12,919 nt of DNA from JAZNGX01 sp045576675 (GTDB lineage: Bacteria; Bacillota; Clostridia; Monoglobales; Firm-18): contig JAZNGX010000039.1 of the NCBI GenBank assembly GCA_045576675.1, positions 1 to 12,919 of the forward strand, in the 5' to 3' direction. The position numbers and the translations under genes were made by a program. Shown piece after piece: positions 1 through 6,006 of the stretch. The notes beneath the pieces were generated by a model. That model searched no databases. It saw nothing but the letters and a program-made list of their open reading frames with translations, and was not told the DNA's origin. Numbering within the stretch: position 1 is the first letter of the stretch; the number at the start of each line of letters is the position of its first letter.

Positions 1-699
1 GAAAAAGTTAACAATGCTTATGATAATTATGAATTCTATCTGATTTATCACGCAATTCATAATTTCTGTGTTGTTGATTTAAGTAACTTCTATCTTGATG
101 TTATAAAAGACAGAACATATTGTGAAAAGACTGATTCACAGTTAAGACGTTCTTCACAGACAGCTATGTATATTATTCTTGATGCTTTAGTAAGAATGAT
201 TGCTCCTATCCTTTCATTCACAGCTGAAGAAATCTGGGGCTTTATGCCGCATAAGGACAGTGACAAGGCTGACAGCGTATTCCTTTGTGATATGCTAAAG
301 GCAGATGAGTCAACATATGATGCTGCTTTAGAAGAAAAGTGGAACAGAATCTTAGATTTAAGAGAAGATGCTGCAAAGGCTTTGGAAATTGCAAGAACAA
401 ATAAGGTTATCGGTCATTCGTTGGGTGCTGATGTTACAGTTTACGCTGATGATAAGAATTATGACTTTATTAAGTCAATTGAGGACGATTTGGCTACAAT
501 CTTTATTACTTCAAATGCAAAGGTTGCAAGAGCTGAAGTTGCTCCGGATGATTCATATAAAGCTGAGAAAACAGGTGGCGTAAAAATCGCAGTATCTGCT
601 CCTGCAGGTGAAAAGTGTGAACGTTGCTGGATGTTCAGTGAAACAACAGGTAAGACAAAAGAAGGTCTGTGCGACAGATGTGCATCTGTAATTGAATAA
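1..699 (+). CDS. ileS: Isoleucyl-tRNA synthetase, C-terminal part (5' end outside the window)
   Basis: The frame is open from base 1 and ends at TAA 697-699, giving 232 residues of the C-terminus. The full enzyme charges tRNA-Ile with isoleucine in the cytoplasm. What is present is the end of the helical anticodon-binding domain (partial residues about 1-130, with segments such as NFCVVDLSNFYLDVIKDR and MIAPILSFTAEEIWGFMP, typical of class Ia Ile/Val/Leu synthetases). A terminal zinc ribbon with four cysteines in CxxC...CxxC spacing follows (partial residues 206, 209, 224, 227; CERCW and CDRC). The Cys4 tail is the bacterial IleS zinc finger and separates it from ValS and LeuS. The catalytic HIGH and KMSKS motifs lie upstream of the window. 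No frameshift is seen. A strong hairpin follows eight bases after the stop, so it ends its transcription unit. Confidence 0.97.
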   Translation, partial: EKVNNAYDNYEFYLIYHAIHNFCVVDLSNFYLDVIKDRTYCEKTDSQLRRSSQTAMYIILDALVRMIAPILSFTAEEIWGFMPHKDSDKADSVFLCDMLKADESTYDAALEEKWNRILDLREDAAKALEIARTNKVIGHSLGADVTVYADDKNYDFIKSIEDDLATIFITSNAKVARAEVAPDDSYKAEKTGGVKIAVSAPAGEKCERCWMFSETTGKTKEGLCDRCASVIE

Positions 700-707
700 T
701 TAATACA

Positions 708-743
708 AACAAGCCTGTGCTGAGTTTTCAGCACAGGCTTGTT
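708..743. terminator. Bidirectional intrinsic terminator between ileS and ruvA
   Basis: A perfect 16-bp inverted repeat: 708-723 pairs with 728-743 around a 4-nt loop (GTTT). It lies between the convergent stop codons of ileS (699) and ruvA (747). The U-tract is better on the minus strand (TTTGTATTAATTATT after the stem) than on the plus strand (ACATTAAATG), so it probably serves ruvA best and ileS through stem strength. Placement between two converging genes supports a shared terminator. Confidence 0.88.
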
Positions 744-746
744 ACA

Positions 747-1322
747 TTAAATGAATTGTTTTAATGCGTATTTAATTGTATCCTCAACTGACAAATCCTT
801 TGGTGCTTTTGCAACAGCATTTACAGCATCGTTAAATGAATACCCGAGTGAAGTTAAAGCAACAACTGCTTCATTTTCAGCAGTGTTTGCAACCTCAATA
901 TTTTCTGTTGTACCAATCGCCTGAGTTGTTTTGATTTTATCTTTAAGCTCTAAAATAATCCTGCTTGCAACCTTAGGACCAACTCCCTGTGCTGCAGTGA
1001 TTGCTTTTGGTGTATTTGTAATTATTGCTGTTGCAAGATTTGCAGGAGTAAGACACGAAAGTATGCTTATTGCAGCTTTTGGACCAACTCCGCTAACTGA
1101 CAGCAGAAGCAGAAAGCTTGAACGTTCTTCGACAGAAGAAAATCCGTATAGCTCAAAAATGTCTTCCTTAACATGAAGGTATGTGTAAAAGGTTACACAT
1201 TGCCCTGATTTTGCATTAAGGTTTCCTGTTGAAGTTATGATTCTGTAGCCAATGCCGCCAACGTCAATTACAACATAGTTTTCTCCTGTGCTTATTAATG
1301 TTCCTTTAATATATTCATACAT
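747..1322 (-). CDS. ruvA: Holliday junction branch migration complex subunit RuvA
   Basis: A 191-residue protein, within the usual RuvA size range. RuvA tetramers hold a Holliday junction in a square-planar form and load the RuvB motor for branch migration during recombinational repair. Domain I (about 1-63) starts MYEYIKGTL and is the OB fold. Domain II has two helix-hairpin-helix motifs: SVSGVGPKAAI at 75-85 and GVGPKVASRIILELKDK at 113-129. Domain III (about 146-191) is the small RuvB-binding bundle after a flexible linker. The ATG at 1320-1322 lies inside the end of ruvC (8-nt overlap) and is preceded by an AAAGGGTGAT site on the minus strand, which suggests translational coupling. ruvB, often the next gene, is absent: the hairpin at 708-743 ends the unit. 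Confidence 0.97.
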   Translation of the reverse strand: MYEYIKGTLISTGENYVVIDVGGIGYRIITSTGNLNAKSGQCVTFYTYLHVKEDIFELYGFSSVEERSSFLLLLSVSGVGPKAAISILSCLTPANLATAIITNTPKAITAAQGVGPKVASRIILELKDKIKTTQAIGTTENIEVANTAENEAVVALTSLGYSFNDAVNAVAKAPKDLSVEDTIKYALKQFI

Positions 1323-1812
1323 TTATATCACCCTTTATTATAGAATAGTTTGTGTGAGCATGGCAAACTGCGATTGCAAGCGCATCGGCAGTATCATCAG
1401 GCTTTGGAACCTCGTGAAGGTGGAGGATAGACTTAACCATTTGCTGCACCTGTTTCTTTTCTGCACGACCATAACCTACAACAGCCTGTTTAACCTGCAG
1501 TGGAGTATATTCATACACAGGAATGTGATTATTTTCTGCGGCAAGTACTAAAACGCCTCTCGCTTGACCGACTGTAATGGCGGTTTTTGCATTGTTGTTG
1601 AAAAATAATTCCTCGATTGCAACCTGGTCAGGCTTAAATTTATCTATTATGTAACACATATCGTCATAAACCATTTTAAGCCTTGAAGGAAGTGGCGTAT
1701 GGGCAGGACTTGTGACTGCACCGTAGTCAATAACCTTGAAGTTTACGCCGTCATATTCAATTACTCCAAACCCGACAATTGCAATTCCGGGGTCAATTCC
1801 TAAAATTTTCAT
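1315..1812 (-). CDS. ruvC: Crossover junction endodeoxyribonuclease RuvC
   Basis: A 165-residue RuvC resolvase, which cuts Holliday junctions symmetrically using an RNase H-like fold and two metal ions. The four expected acidic residues are visible: Asp7 in MKILGIDPG, Glu67 in the AIEELFF segment, and Asp140 and Asp143 in PDDTADALAIA. The substrate-contacting region around VGQARGVLVLAAE and YTPLQVKQAVVGYGRAEK is also typical. The ATG at 1810-1812 is preceded on the minus strand by a consensus AAGGAG (1818-1823), which fixes the start. It is the first gene of a two-gene ruvC-ruvA unit. A sigma-A-type promoter at 1857-1885 on the minus strand would give a leader of about 40 nt. The gene looks intact. 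Confidence 0.97.
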   Translation of the reverse strand: MKILGIDPGIAIVGFGVIEYDGVNFKVIDYGAVTSPAHTPLPSRLKMVYDDMCYIIDKFKPDQVAIEELFFNNNAKTAITVGQARGVLVLAAENNHIPVYEYTPLQVKQAVVGYGRAEKKQVQQMVKSILHLHEVPKPDDTADALAIAVCHAHTNYSIIKGDINV

Positions 1813-1821
1813 ATATACTCC

Positions 1822-1850
1822 TTGATTTTTGTTTTTATATTTGATATAAT
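1822..1850 (+). promoter_or_regulatory. Predicted sigma-A promoter of argG
   Basis: TTGATT (1822-1827), a 17-nt spacer and a perfect TATAAT (1845-1850), with an expected start near 1857 and a leader of about 30 nt before argG. The promoter lies over the 5' leader of the divergent ruvC gene and covers part of its ribosome binding site. There is no room for a long attenuator between start point and gene. An ArgR operator was not identified by eye. Confidence 0.7.
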
Positions 1851-1856
1851 ACCTTT

Positions 1857-1885
1857 ATTATATCATTGTTTGGAGGTTTTTTCAA
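1857..1885 (-). promoter_or_regulatory. Predicted sigma-A promoter of ruvC-ruvA
   Basis: Read on the minus strand: TTGAAA (1880-1885), a 17-nt spacer and TATAAT (1857-1862), with an expected start near 1850. The -35 box touches the bases just before the argG start codon. The -10 box lies downstream of the opposing argG -10 box, so the two promoters face each other and overlap. Confidence 0.62.
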
Positions 1886-1886
1886 T

Positions 1887-3092
1887 ATGTCAAAGGAAAA
1901 AGTTGTTCTTGCTTATTCCGGCGGTCTTGATACATCAATTATCATCCCGTGGTTAAAGGAGAATTATGATTATGAAGTTATAGCTGTATGCGGTGATGTT
2001 GGTCAGGGTAAAGAAACTGACGGTCTTGAAGAAAAGGCTTTAAAAACAGGTGCATCTAAGCTATACATTGAAAATTTACAGGAAGAATATGTTACTGATT
2101 TCATCTGGCCTACACTTAAGGCTCAGGCAGTATATGAGGGCAAGTATCTTTTGGGTACATCTCATGCTCGTCCATGTATTGCTAAGAGAATTGTTGAAAT
2201 TGCTAGAGCAGAGGGTGCTACAGCAATTTGTCACGGCTGCACAGGTAAGGGTAATGACCAGGTGAGATTCGAGCTTACAATAAAGGCACTTGCTCCTGAA
2301 ATGAAAATTATTGCTCCGTGGAGAATATGGGATATTAAGTCACGTGAAGAAGAAATAGAATATGCTATGGCAAGAAATATTCCTGTTCCTGTAACAAAGG
2401 AAGATAATTATAGTATGGACAGAAATATCTGGCACTTGTCACACGAGGGTATGGATCTTGAAGACCCTGCAAACGAGCCAAATCTTGACAAGATTTTAAA
2501 AATGATTACACCGCCTGAAAAGGCTCCTGATACACCTACTTATGTAGAAATCGGATTTGAAAAGGGTATACCCGTTTCAATTGATGGTGTTGAGTATGGT
2601 GCTGTTGAGCTTTTGACAAAGCTTAACAAGCTTGCAGGTGAAAACGGTGTTGGTATTGACGATATCGTTGAAAACAGACTTGTTGGTATGAAGAGCCGTG
2701 GTGTTTATGAAACTCCCGGTGGTACAGTTTTGTATGCTGCTCACAAGGAGCTTGAGTACTTATGTCTTGATAAAGCTACATTGCATTATAAGCAGTTAGT
2801 TGCAAATGAGTTTGCAGACCTTGTATACAACGGTTTGTGGTACACACCGCTTCGTGAGGCTTTGTCTGCTTTTGTTGATAAAACTCAGGAAACTGTTACA
2901 GGTACAGTAAGATTAAAGCTTTATAAGGGTGTATGTTCACCTGCAGGTGCAAAATCACCATATTCATTATATAGTGAAGACCTTGCTACATTCTCAGAGG
3001 ATGAGGTTTATAACCAGAAGGATTCAGAAGGCTTTATCAATCTGTTTGGTTTGCCTGTAAAGGTAAGAGCTATGCTTTTAAAGGATAAATAA
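1887..3092 (+). CDS. argG: Argininosuccinate synthase
   Basis: A 401-residue enzyme joining citrulline and aspartate with ATP hydrolysis to AMP and PPi, the penultimate step of arginine synthesis. The N-type ATP pyrophosphatase loop AYSGGLDTS (9-17) and the second family signature GCTGKGNDQVRFE (117-129) are both intact. Length matches the bacterial family (about 400). I chose ATG 1887 (MSKEKVVLAYSGG) because GGAGG at 1872-1876 sits ten bases upstream. An in-frame ATG at 1866 would add seven residues and place the ribosome binding site inside the gene. argH starts 19 nt after its stop, so the two form an operon. The upstream promoter at 1822-1850 fits this start. Confidence 0.97.
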   Translation: MSKEKVVLAYSGGLDTSIIIPWLKENYDYEVIAVCGDVGQGKETDGLEEKALKTGASKLYIENLQEEYVTDFIWPTLKAQAVYEGKYLLGTSHARPCIAKRIVEIARAEGATAICHGCTGKGNDQVRFELTIKALAPEMKIIAPWRIWDIKSREEEIEYAMARNIPVPVTKEDNYSMDRNIWHLSHEGMDLEDPANEPNLDKILKMITPPEKAPDTPTYVEIGFEKGIPVSIDGVEYGAVELLTKLNKLAGENGVGIDDIVENRLVGMKSRGVYETPGGTVLYAAHKELEYLCLDKATLHYKQLVANEFADLVYNGLWYTPLREALSAFVDKTQETVTGTVRLKLYKGVCSPAGAKSPYSLYSEDLATFSEDEVYNQKDSEGFINLFGLPVKVRAMLLKDK

Positions 3093-3111
3093 TCGAGAGG
3101 AAAGAACTGAT

Positions 3112-4464
3112 ATGAAGTTATGGGGCGGACGTTTTTCTAAAGAAACAGATGCTTTGGTTGATGATTTCAATTCATCGATAAGCTTTGATTCAAGAATGTA
3201 TAAGCAGGATATTACAGGCAGTATTGCCCATGCAGAAATGCTGGGCAAACAGCATATAATTCCTGAAGAAAACAGCAGGCTTATTATTAAAACACTTAAT
3301 GAGATTCTTGCTGATATAGAAGACGGAAAGGTTGAGTTTTCTGTTGATGCTGAGGACATTCATATGAATGTTGAAAAGATACTTATAGAACGTATCGGTG
3401 ACGTTGGAAAACAGCTTCACACCGGCAGAAGCAGAAATGACCAGGTTGCACTTGATATCCGCCTATATCTGCGTGATGAGTGTGAAGAAATCTATTCTAT
3501 GCTTAATACGCTTACTGAAACGTTGCAGGGAATGGCAAGAAAGTATATCTCAGTTATAATGCCTGGGTATACGCATTTGCAAAAGGCTCAGCCGATTCTT
3601 TTCTCACATCATTTGCTTGCTTATAATGAAATGTATAAGCGTGATATTTCCCGTTTGCGTGAGTGTATGGAAAGAATGAATGTGTCACCTTTGGGGAGTG
3701 GTGCATTAGCTGGTACAACATATGACTTAGACCGTGAGTTCGTTGCAGAAAAGCTAAATATGTTTGGTGTCACTGCAAATAGCTTAGACGGCGTTTCAGA
3801 CAGGGATTTTGCAATAGAATTATGCTTTGTAATAAGTATGATTATGATGCACACGTCACGTTTTTCTGAAGAAATAATACTGTGGTCAAGCAACGAATTT
3901 GGTTTTGTTGAGTTAGACGATGCATATTCAACAGGCTCAAGTATAATGCCACAAAAGAAGAATCCTGACGTTGCAGAGCTTGCACGTGGCAAAACAGGCA
4001 GAGTTTACGGTGATTTGATGGCTCTTTTAACTGTAATGAAAGGCTTGCCGCTTGCTTACAACAAAGATATGCAGGAGGATAAGGAACAGATATTTGATGC
4101 TGTTGACACGGTTAAAATGACATTGCCTGTGTTTACAAAAATGATAAGCACTATGCGTGTTAATGAAGAAAAAATGAGAATAGCTGCAGCTCAGGGCTTT
4201 ACAAATGCTACCGATGCGGCAGATTATCTTGTTAAAAACGGATTGCCGTTCCGTGATGCTCATAAGGTTATAGGAGAGATTGTTGCATATTGCATTGAGA
4301 ATAATAAGTCCATTGAAGAAATGACAATTGTTGAATTCAAGCAATTCTCTGATTTGTTTGAAAATGACATTTATGATGCAATATCACTTGAAACCTGCGT
4401 TAACCTTCGCAATGTTACAGGCGGAACATCAACATGGCAGGTAAAAAGACAATGCGATTTATAA
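3112..4464 (+). CDS. argH: Argininosuccinate lyase
   Basis: A 450-residue member of the fumarase/aspartase superfamily that splits argininosuccinate into arginine and fumarate. Visible family regions in order: MKLWGGRFSK at the N-terminus, HTGRSRND (103-110), PGYTHLQKAQP with His155, and the flexible signature loop SSIMPQKKN (276-284), which carries the catalytic serine. Length is close to the usual 450-470. The ATG is preceded by GAGAGGAAAG (3095-3104). It follows argG by 19 nt and overlaps the ribosome binding site of the cyclophilin gene with its own stop codon, so all three are probably cotranscribed. No defects seen. Confidence 0.97.
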   Translation: MKLWGGRFSKETDALVDDFNSSISFDSRMYKQDITGSIAHAEMLGKQHIIPEENSRLIIKTLNEILADIEDGKVEFSVDAEDIHMNVEKILIERIGDVGKQLHTGRSRNDQVALDIRLYLRDECEEIYSMLNTLTETLQGMARKYISVIMPGYTHLQKAQPILFSHHLLAYNEMYKRDISRLRECMERMNVSPLGSGALAGTTYDLDREFVAEKLNMFGVTANSLDGVSDRDFAIELCFVISMIMMHTSRFSEEIILWSSNEFGFVELDDAYSTGSSIMPQKKNPDVAELARGKTGRVYGDLMALLTVMKGLPLAYNKDMQEDKEQIFDAVDTVKMTLPVFTKMISTMRVNEEKMRIAAAQGFTNATDAADYLVKNGLPFRDAHKVIGEIVAYCIENNKSIEEMTIVEFKQFSDLFENDIYDAISLETCVNLRNVTGGTSTWQVKRQCDL

Positions 4465-4476
4465 AGGAGAATATCA

Positions 4477-4998
4477 ATGAGTAATCCAATAGTTACAATA
4501 AAAATGGAAAACGGTGGAATTATTAAGGCAGAATTGTATCCGGAGGTTGCTCCTAATACTGTGAATAATTTTATTTCACTTGTTAGTAAGGGATTTTATA
4601 ACGGACTTATTTTCCATCGTGTTATTGACGGATTTATGATTCAGGGCGGTGACCCTGATGGTATCGGTATAGGCGGACCAGGTTATGCTATTGCTGGTGA
4701 ATTTGCAAGTAATGGCTTCCCGAACAGTTTACGCCATACAAGAGGCGTACTTTCAATGGCACGTTCGATGAACAAAAACAGTGCAGGAAGCCAGTTCTTT
4801 ATTATGGTAGATGATGCTCCTCATCTTGATGGTGATTATGCAGCTTTTGGCTGTGTGATTGATGGAATGGACACTGTTGATTATATTGTAAGTGCTAAAC
4901 GTGATATGCGTGATAAGCCACTTGTTGACCAGGTGATGGAAGAGGTTACCGTTGAAACCTTCGGAACCCAATATCCTGAACCGGAGAAAATGAACTGA
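4477..4998 (+). CDS. ppiB: Cyclophilin-type peptidyl-prolyl cis-trans isomerase
   Basis: A 173-residue single-domain cyclophilin that catalyses cis-trans isomerisation of Xaa-Pro bonds. No signal peptide is present, so it should be cytoplasmic. The core motif FHRVIDGFMIQGGDP (46-60) carries the catalytic arginine (Arg48). SAGSQFFIM (102-110) and HLDGDYAAFG (116-125) complete the active-site groove. The residue equivalent to the cyclosporin-contacting tryptophan of eukaryotic cyclophilins is His116, as in many bacterial forms that bind the drug weakly. Its AAAGGAGA site (4463-4470) overlaps the argH stop, which indicates operon membership. The last 53 bases overlap the convergent yaaL-like gene. 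The symbol follows family convention and is less certain than the function. Confidence 0.94.
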   Translation: MSNPIVTIKMENGGIIKAELYPEVAPNTVNNFISLVSKGFYNGLIFHRVIDGFMIQGGDPDGIGIGGPGYAIAGEFASNGFPNSLRHTRGVLSMARSMNKNSAGSQFFIMVDDAPHLDGDYAAFGCVIDGMDTVDYIVSAKRDMRDKPLVDQVMEEVTVETFGTQYPEPEKMN

Positions 4999-5185
4999 TT
5001 AAACCGATATTTTTAGCTTTTTTTATTAAATAGTCGCACTTTAAACGTGCGGCTATTATTTTATGTGCATACATTTCAACAAGATCCGGATTGATTACGT
5101 TGTTATAGTTTCGCTTCGAAACTTCAAGTTCTGTCTGTGCTTTTGCTATATCTGATAATAATTCTGACTTTTTATCTTTTTTCAC
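4946..5185 (-). CDS. YaaL-like DUF2508 family small protein
   Basis: A 79-residue protein whose first 60 residues match the pattern I know for DUF2508 (YaaL of Bacillus): a short helical protein with the central NPDLVEMYAHKIIAARLKCDYLIKKAK region. Its function is not established in the family. It is hydrophilic, rich in lysine and likely all helical. The start is GTG at 5183-5185, preceded on the minus strand by AAGAAAGG; an ATG just upstream runs straight into a stop, so GTG is preferred. The family core ends near residue 60, and the last 20 residues (ISSFSPVQDIGFRRFQR) are read antisense to the end of the cyclophilin gene, so this tail may be recent. In Bacillus the gene sits near recR; here it stands alone. 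I found no strong promoter. Confidence 0.8.
   Translation of the reverse strand: MKKDKKSELLSDIAKAQTELEVSKRNYNNVINPDLVEMYAHKIIAARLKCDYLIKKAKNIGLISSFSPVQDIGFRRFQR
5029..5062 (+). terminator. Probable intrinsic terminator of the argGH-ppiB operon
   Basis: An 11-bp stem with one G-U pair: 5029-5039 pairs with 5047-5057 around a 7-nt loop, followed by ATTTTATG. It lies 30 bases after the cyclophilin stop and inside the coding region of the convergent yaaL-like gene. The U-tract is modest. On the minus strand no U-tract follows, so it should act mainly on rightward transcription. Confidence 0.6.
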
Positions 5186-5244
5186 TTTATATCATACCTT
5201 TCTTATGGTATTAATATGTAATTAAAGAAATTTTATTCATTTTA

Positions 5245-5273
5245 TTGATAATATGGTATAATTGTTGTATAAT
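5245..5273 (+). promoter_or_regulatory. Predicted sigma-A promoter of the structured leader and psiE-like gene
   Basis: TTGATA (5245-5250), a 17-nt spacer and a perfect TATAAT (5268-5273). Transcription would begin near 5280, two bases before the first strand of the leader's closing stem. A second TATAAT at 5257-5262 has no matching -35 box. Confidence 0.75.
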
Positions 5274-5279
5274 GAGGAT

Positions 5280-5497
5280 ACAAGGCAAACTCACTGAATT
5301 TCCTTCGGCGTGAATTTAGCCTGATGGCTCATAAATTGCACTTGTGCACTAAAGACAATTAATTTATATTATTAAAAGAGAGATAACGTGAAAAATCACG
5401 TTAAGCCTCCGGCGGAATTTATTGCACCGCAATACGCCTTATCTGCCCACGATAAGAAGCGTGTATATTTTTAATTACTATTTGTGGGCAGAAAGGC
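5280..5497 (+). promoter_or_regulatory. Structured 5' leader RNA, candidate riboswitch of unrecognised class
   Basis: Starting at the predicted start point, the leader can close through AAGGC (5282-5286) with GCCTT (5436-5440). Inside are TCAC/GTGA (5291-5294 with 5310-5313), AGCC/GGCT (5318-5321 with 5326-5329), an 8-bp hairpin with AAAA loop (5384-5391 with 5396-5403) and ATTGC/GCAAT (5421-5425 with 5429-5433). The same GCCTT is also the 5' part of a terminator (5432-5472) and can pair with AAGGC at 5493-5497 next to the gene's Shine-Dalgarno, extended by CTGCCCAC/GTGGGCAG (5443-5450 with 5484-5491). Three mutually exclusive pairings of one segment are the usual layout of a metabolite or ion switch. 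The leader carries an imperfect internal repeat (5302-5318 and 5406-5421). I could not match it to a known riboswitch class; ligand unknown. Confidence 0.6.
5432..5472 (+). terminator. Intrinsic terminator inside the psiE-like leader
   Basis: Stem of ACGC/GCGT (5434-5437 with 5459-5462) and CTTATC/GATAAG (5438-5443 with 5451-5456) with a two-base bulge and the loop TGCCCAC, followed by ATATTTTTAATT. It stands 39 bases before the gene it would switch off, so it should act as a conditional attenuator. Its 5' arm overlaps the 3' strand of the leader's closing stem, and its loop is complementary to GTGGGCA at 5484-5490. Confidence 0.65.
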
Positions 5498-5510
5498 TAT
5501 GGGAATTATT

Positions 5511-5945
5511 ATGAGAAAGAAACTTCAGGATAAAATGTTTGAAATGAGTTATATTATTGAACTGCTTATATCACTGCTGTTGGTAGTTTCTGTATTAATT
5601 ATGACTGTACGTATTGCAATAGATATTTTTAATATTTCGTTTATAGGTAAAGGTATTGATTCACTTGTTTTGATTCTTGATAAAGCGATTGTTCTTGCGA
5701 TTGGTGCTGAGCTTATTAAAATGCTATGTAAACACACTCCTGAAACTGTTATTGAAGTTCTGGCATTTGCTCTCGCTCGTCAGTTGATTGTAGGGCATAC
5801 AGCACCTTTGGAAAACCTTATTACAGTTTCAGCGATTGCACTTCTTTTTGTTGTGAGAAGATTTTTGCTTAATCGTCACGATAAAGTAGAAACGCCAGAT
5901 GGATTTGTAGACATCGACGATAAGATAATTAAAAATGATTTTTAA
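5511..5945 (+). CDS. PsiE-like (phosphate-starvation-inducible family) membrane protein
   Basis: A 144-residue integral membrane protein with four predicted helices (about 13-34, 46-68, 75-93, 97-117) and a short acidic cytoplasmic tail. The stretch HTPETVIEVLAFALARQLIV, followed by LENLITVSAIALLFVVRRFLL, fits the PsiE family as I remember it, a family whose biochemical role is unknown. The start is not certain: ATG 5511 (MRKKLQ) is chosen because it puts two charged lysines before the first helix and leaves the AGAAAGG site upstream, although spacing is long (14 nt). ATG 5499 has only two bases to that site, and GTG 5484 lies in the leader stem. Expression is probably controlled by the leader at 5280-5497. 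The next gene starts 58 bases after its stop. Confidence 0.72.
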   Translation: MRKKLQDKMFEMSYIIELLISLLLVVSVLIMTVRIAIDIFNISFIGKGIDSLVLILDKAIVLAIGAELIKMLCKHTPETVIEVLAFALARQLIVGHTAPLENLITVSAIALLFVVRRFLLNRHDKVETPDGFVDIDDKIIKNDF

Positions 5946-5951
5946 CCTTGA

Positions 5952-6006
5952 GTTGACACGAACTATATGGATATGTCGAATGTTGTCGAAAGGAAGTGCA
6001 GAAATG
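5952..6006 (+). repeat. Leader repeat copy A with paired TGTCGAA boxes
   Basis: This 55-bp stretch ending at the ATG of the 6004 gene is repeated at 12619-12667. Shared parts are ACACGAACTAT, then (after 8 extra bases here, 5967-5974) a 29-base block with 24 identities that includes the ribosome binding site. Copy A has two exact TGTCGAA heptamers (5974-5980 and 5984-5990) spaced 10 bp, the spacing and sequence of tandem Spo0A boxes. TTGACA at 5953-5958 looks like a -35 box, but the matching -10 position (TCGAAT) is poor and overlaps the first heptamer. Confidence 0.65.

Noticed and set aside
3621..3992. Reading frame antisense to argH.
   Set aside because: argH signature motifs are encoded on the other strand across this region; the opposing frame has no recognisable content or ribosome site.
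5282..5427. Resemblance of the leader to the c-di-GMP-I (GEMM) riboswitch: GGCAAAC, AGCC/GGC loop and TTGCAC appear in a similar order, and again AGCCTCCGGC with ATTGCAC in the second half.
   Set aside because: The conserved GGACGCAAAGCC core of GEMM is missing in both halves, and the overall length and closing stem differ. The similarity is noted only as a lead.
5280..5480. 6S RNA, SRP RNA, tmRNA or RNase P RNA in the gene-free stretch.
   Set aside because: There is no long imperfect rod as in 6S RNA and no diagnostic motifs of the other RNAs, while the competing terminator and the ribosome-site pairing point to a cis-regulatory leader.
5484..5510. GTG 5484 or ATG 5499 as start of the PsiE-like gene.
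   Set aside because: GTG 5484 lies in the leader stem with no ribosome site upstream. ATG 5499 leaves only two bases after AAAGG. Neither can be fully excluded.
5960..5980. ECF sigma factor promoter (GAACT with a CGTC-like -10).
   Set aside because: GAACT and GTCGAA are only about 11 bp apart in copy A and adjacent in copy B, far from the usual 15-17 bp spacing.
5935..6003. Longer start for the 6004 gene overlapping the PsiE-like gene.
   Set aside because: It would translate through the repeated leader and the AAAGGAAG site that clearly serves ATG 6004.
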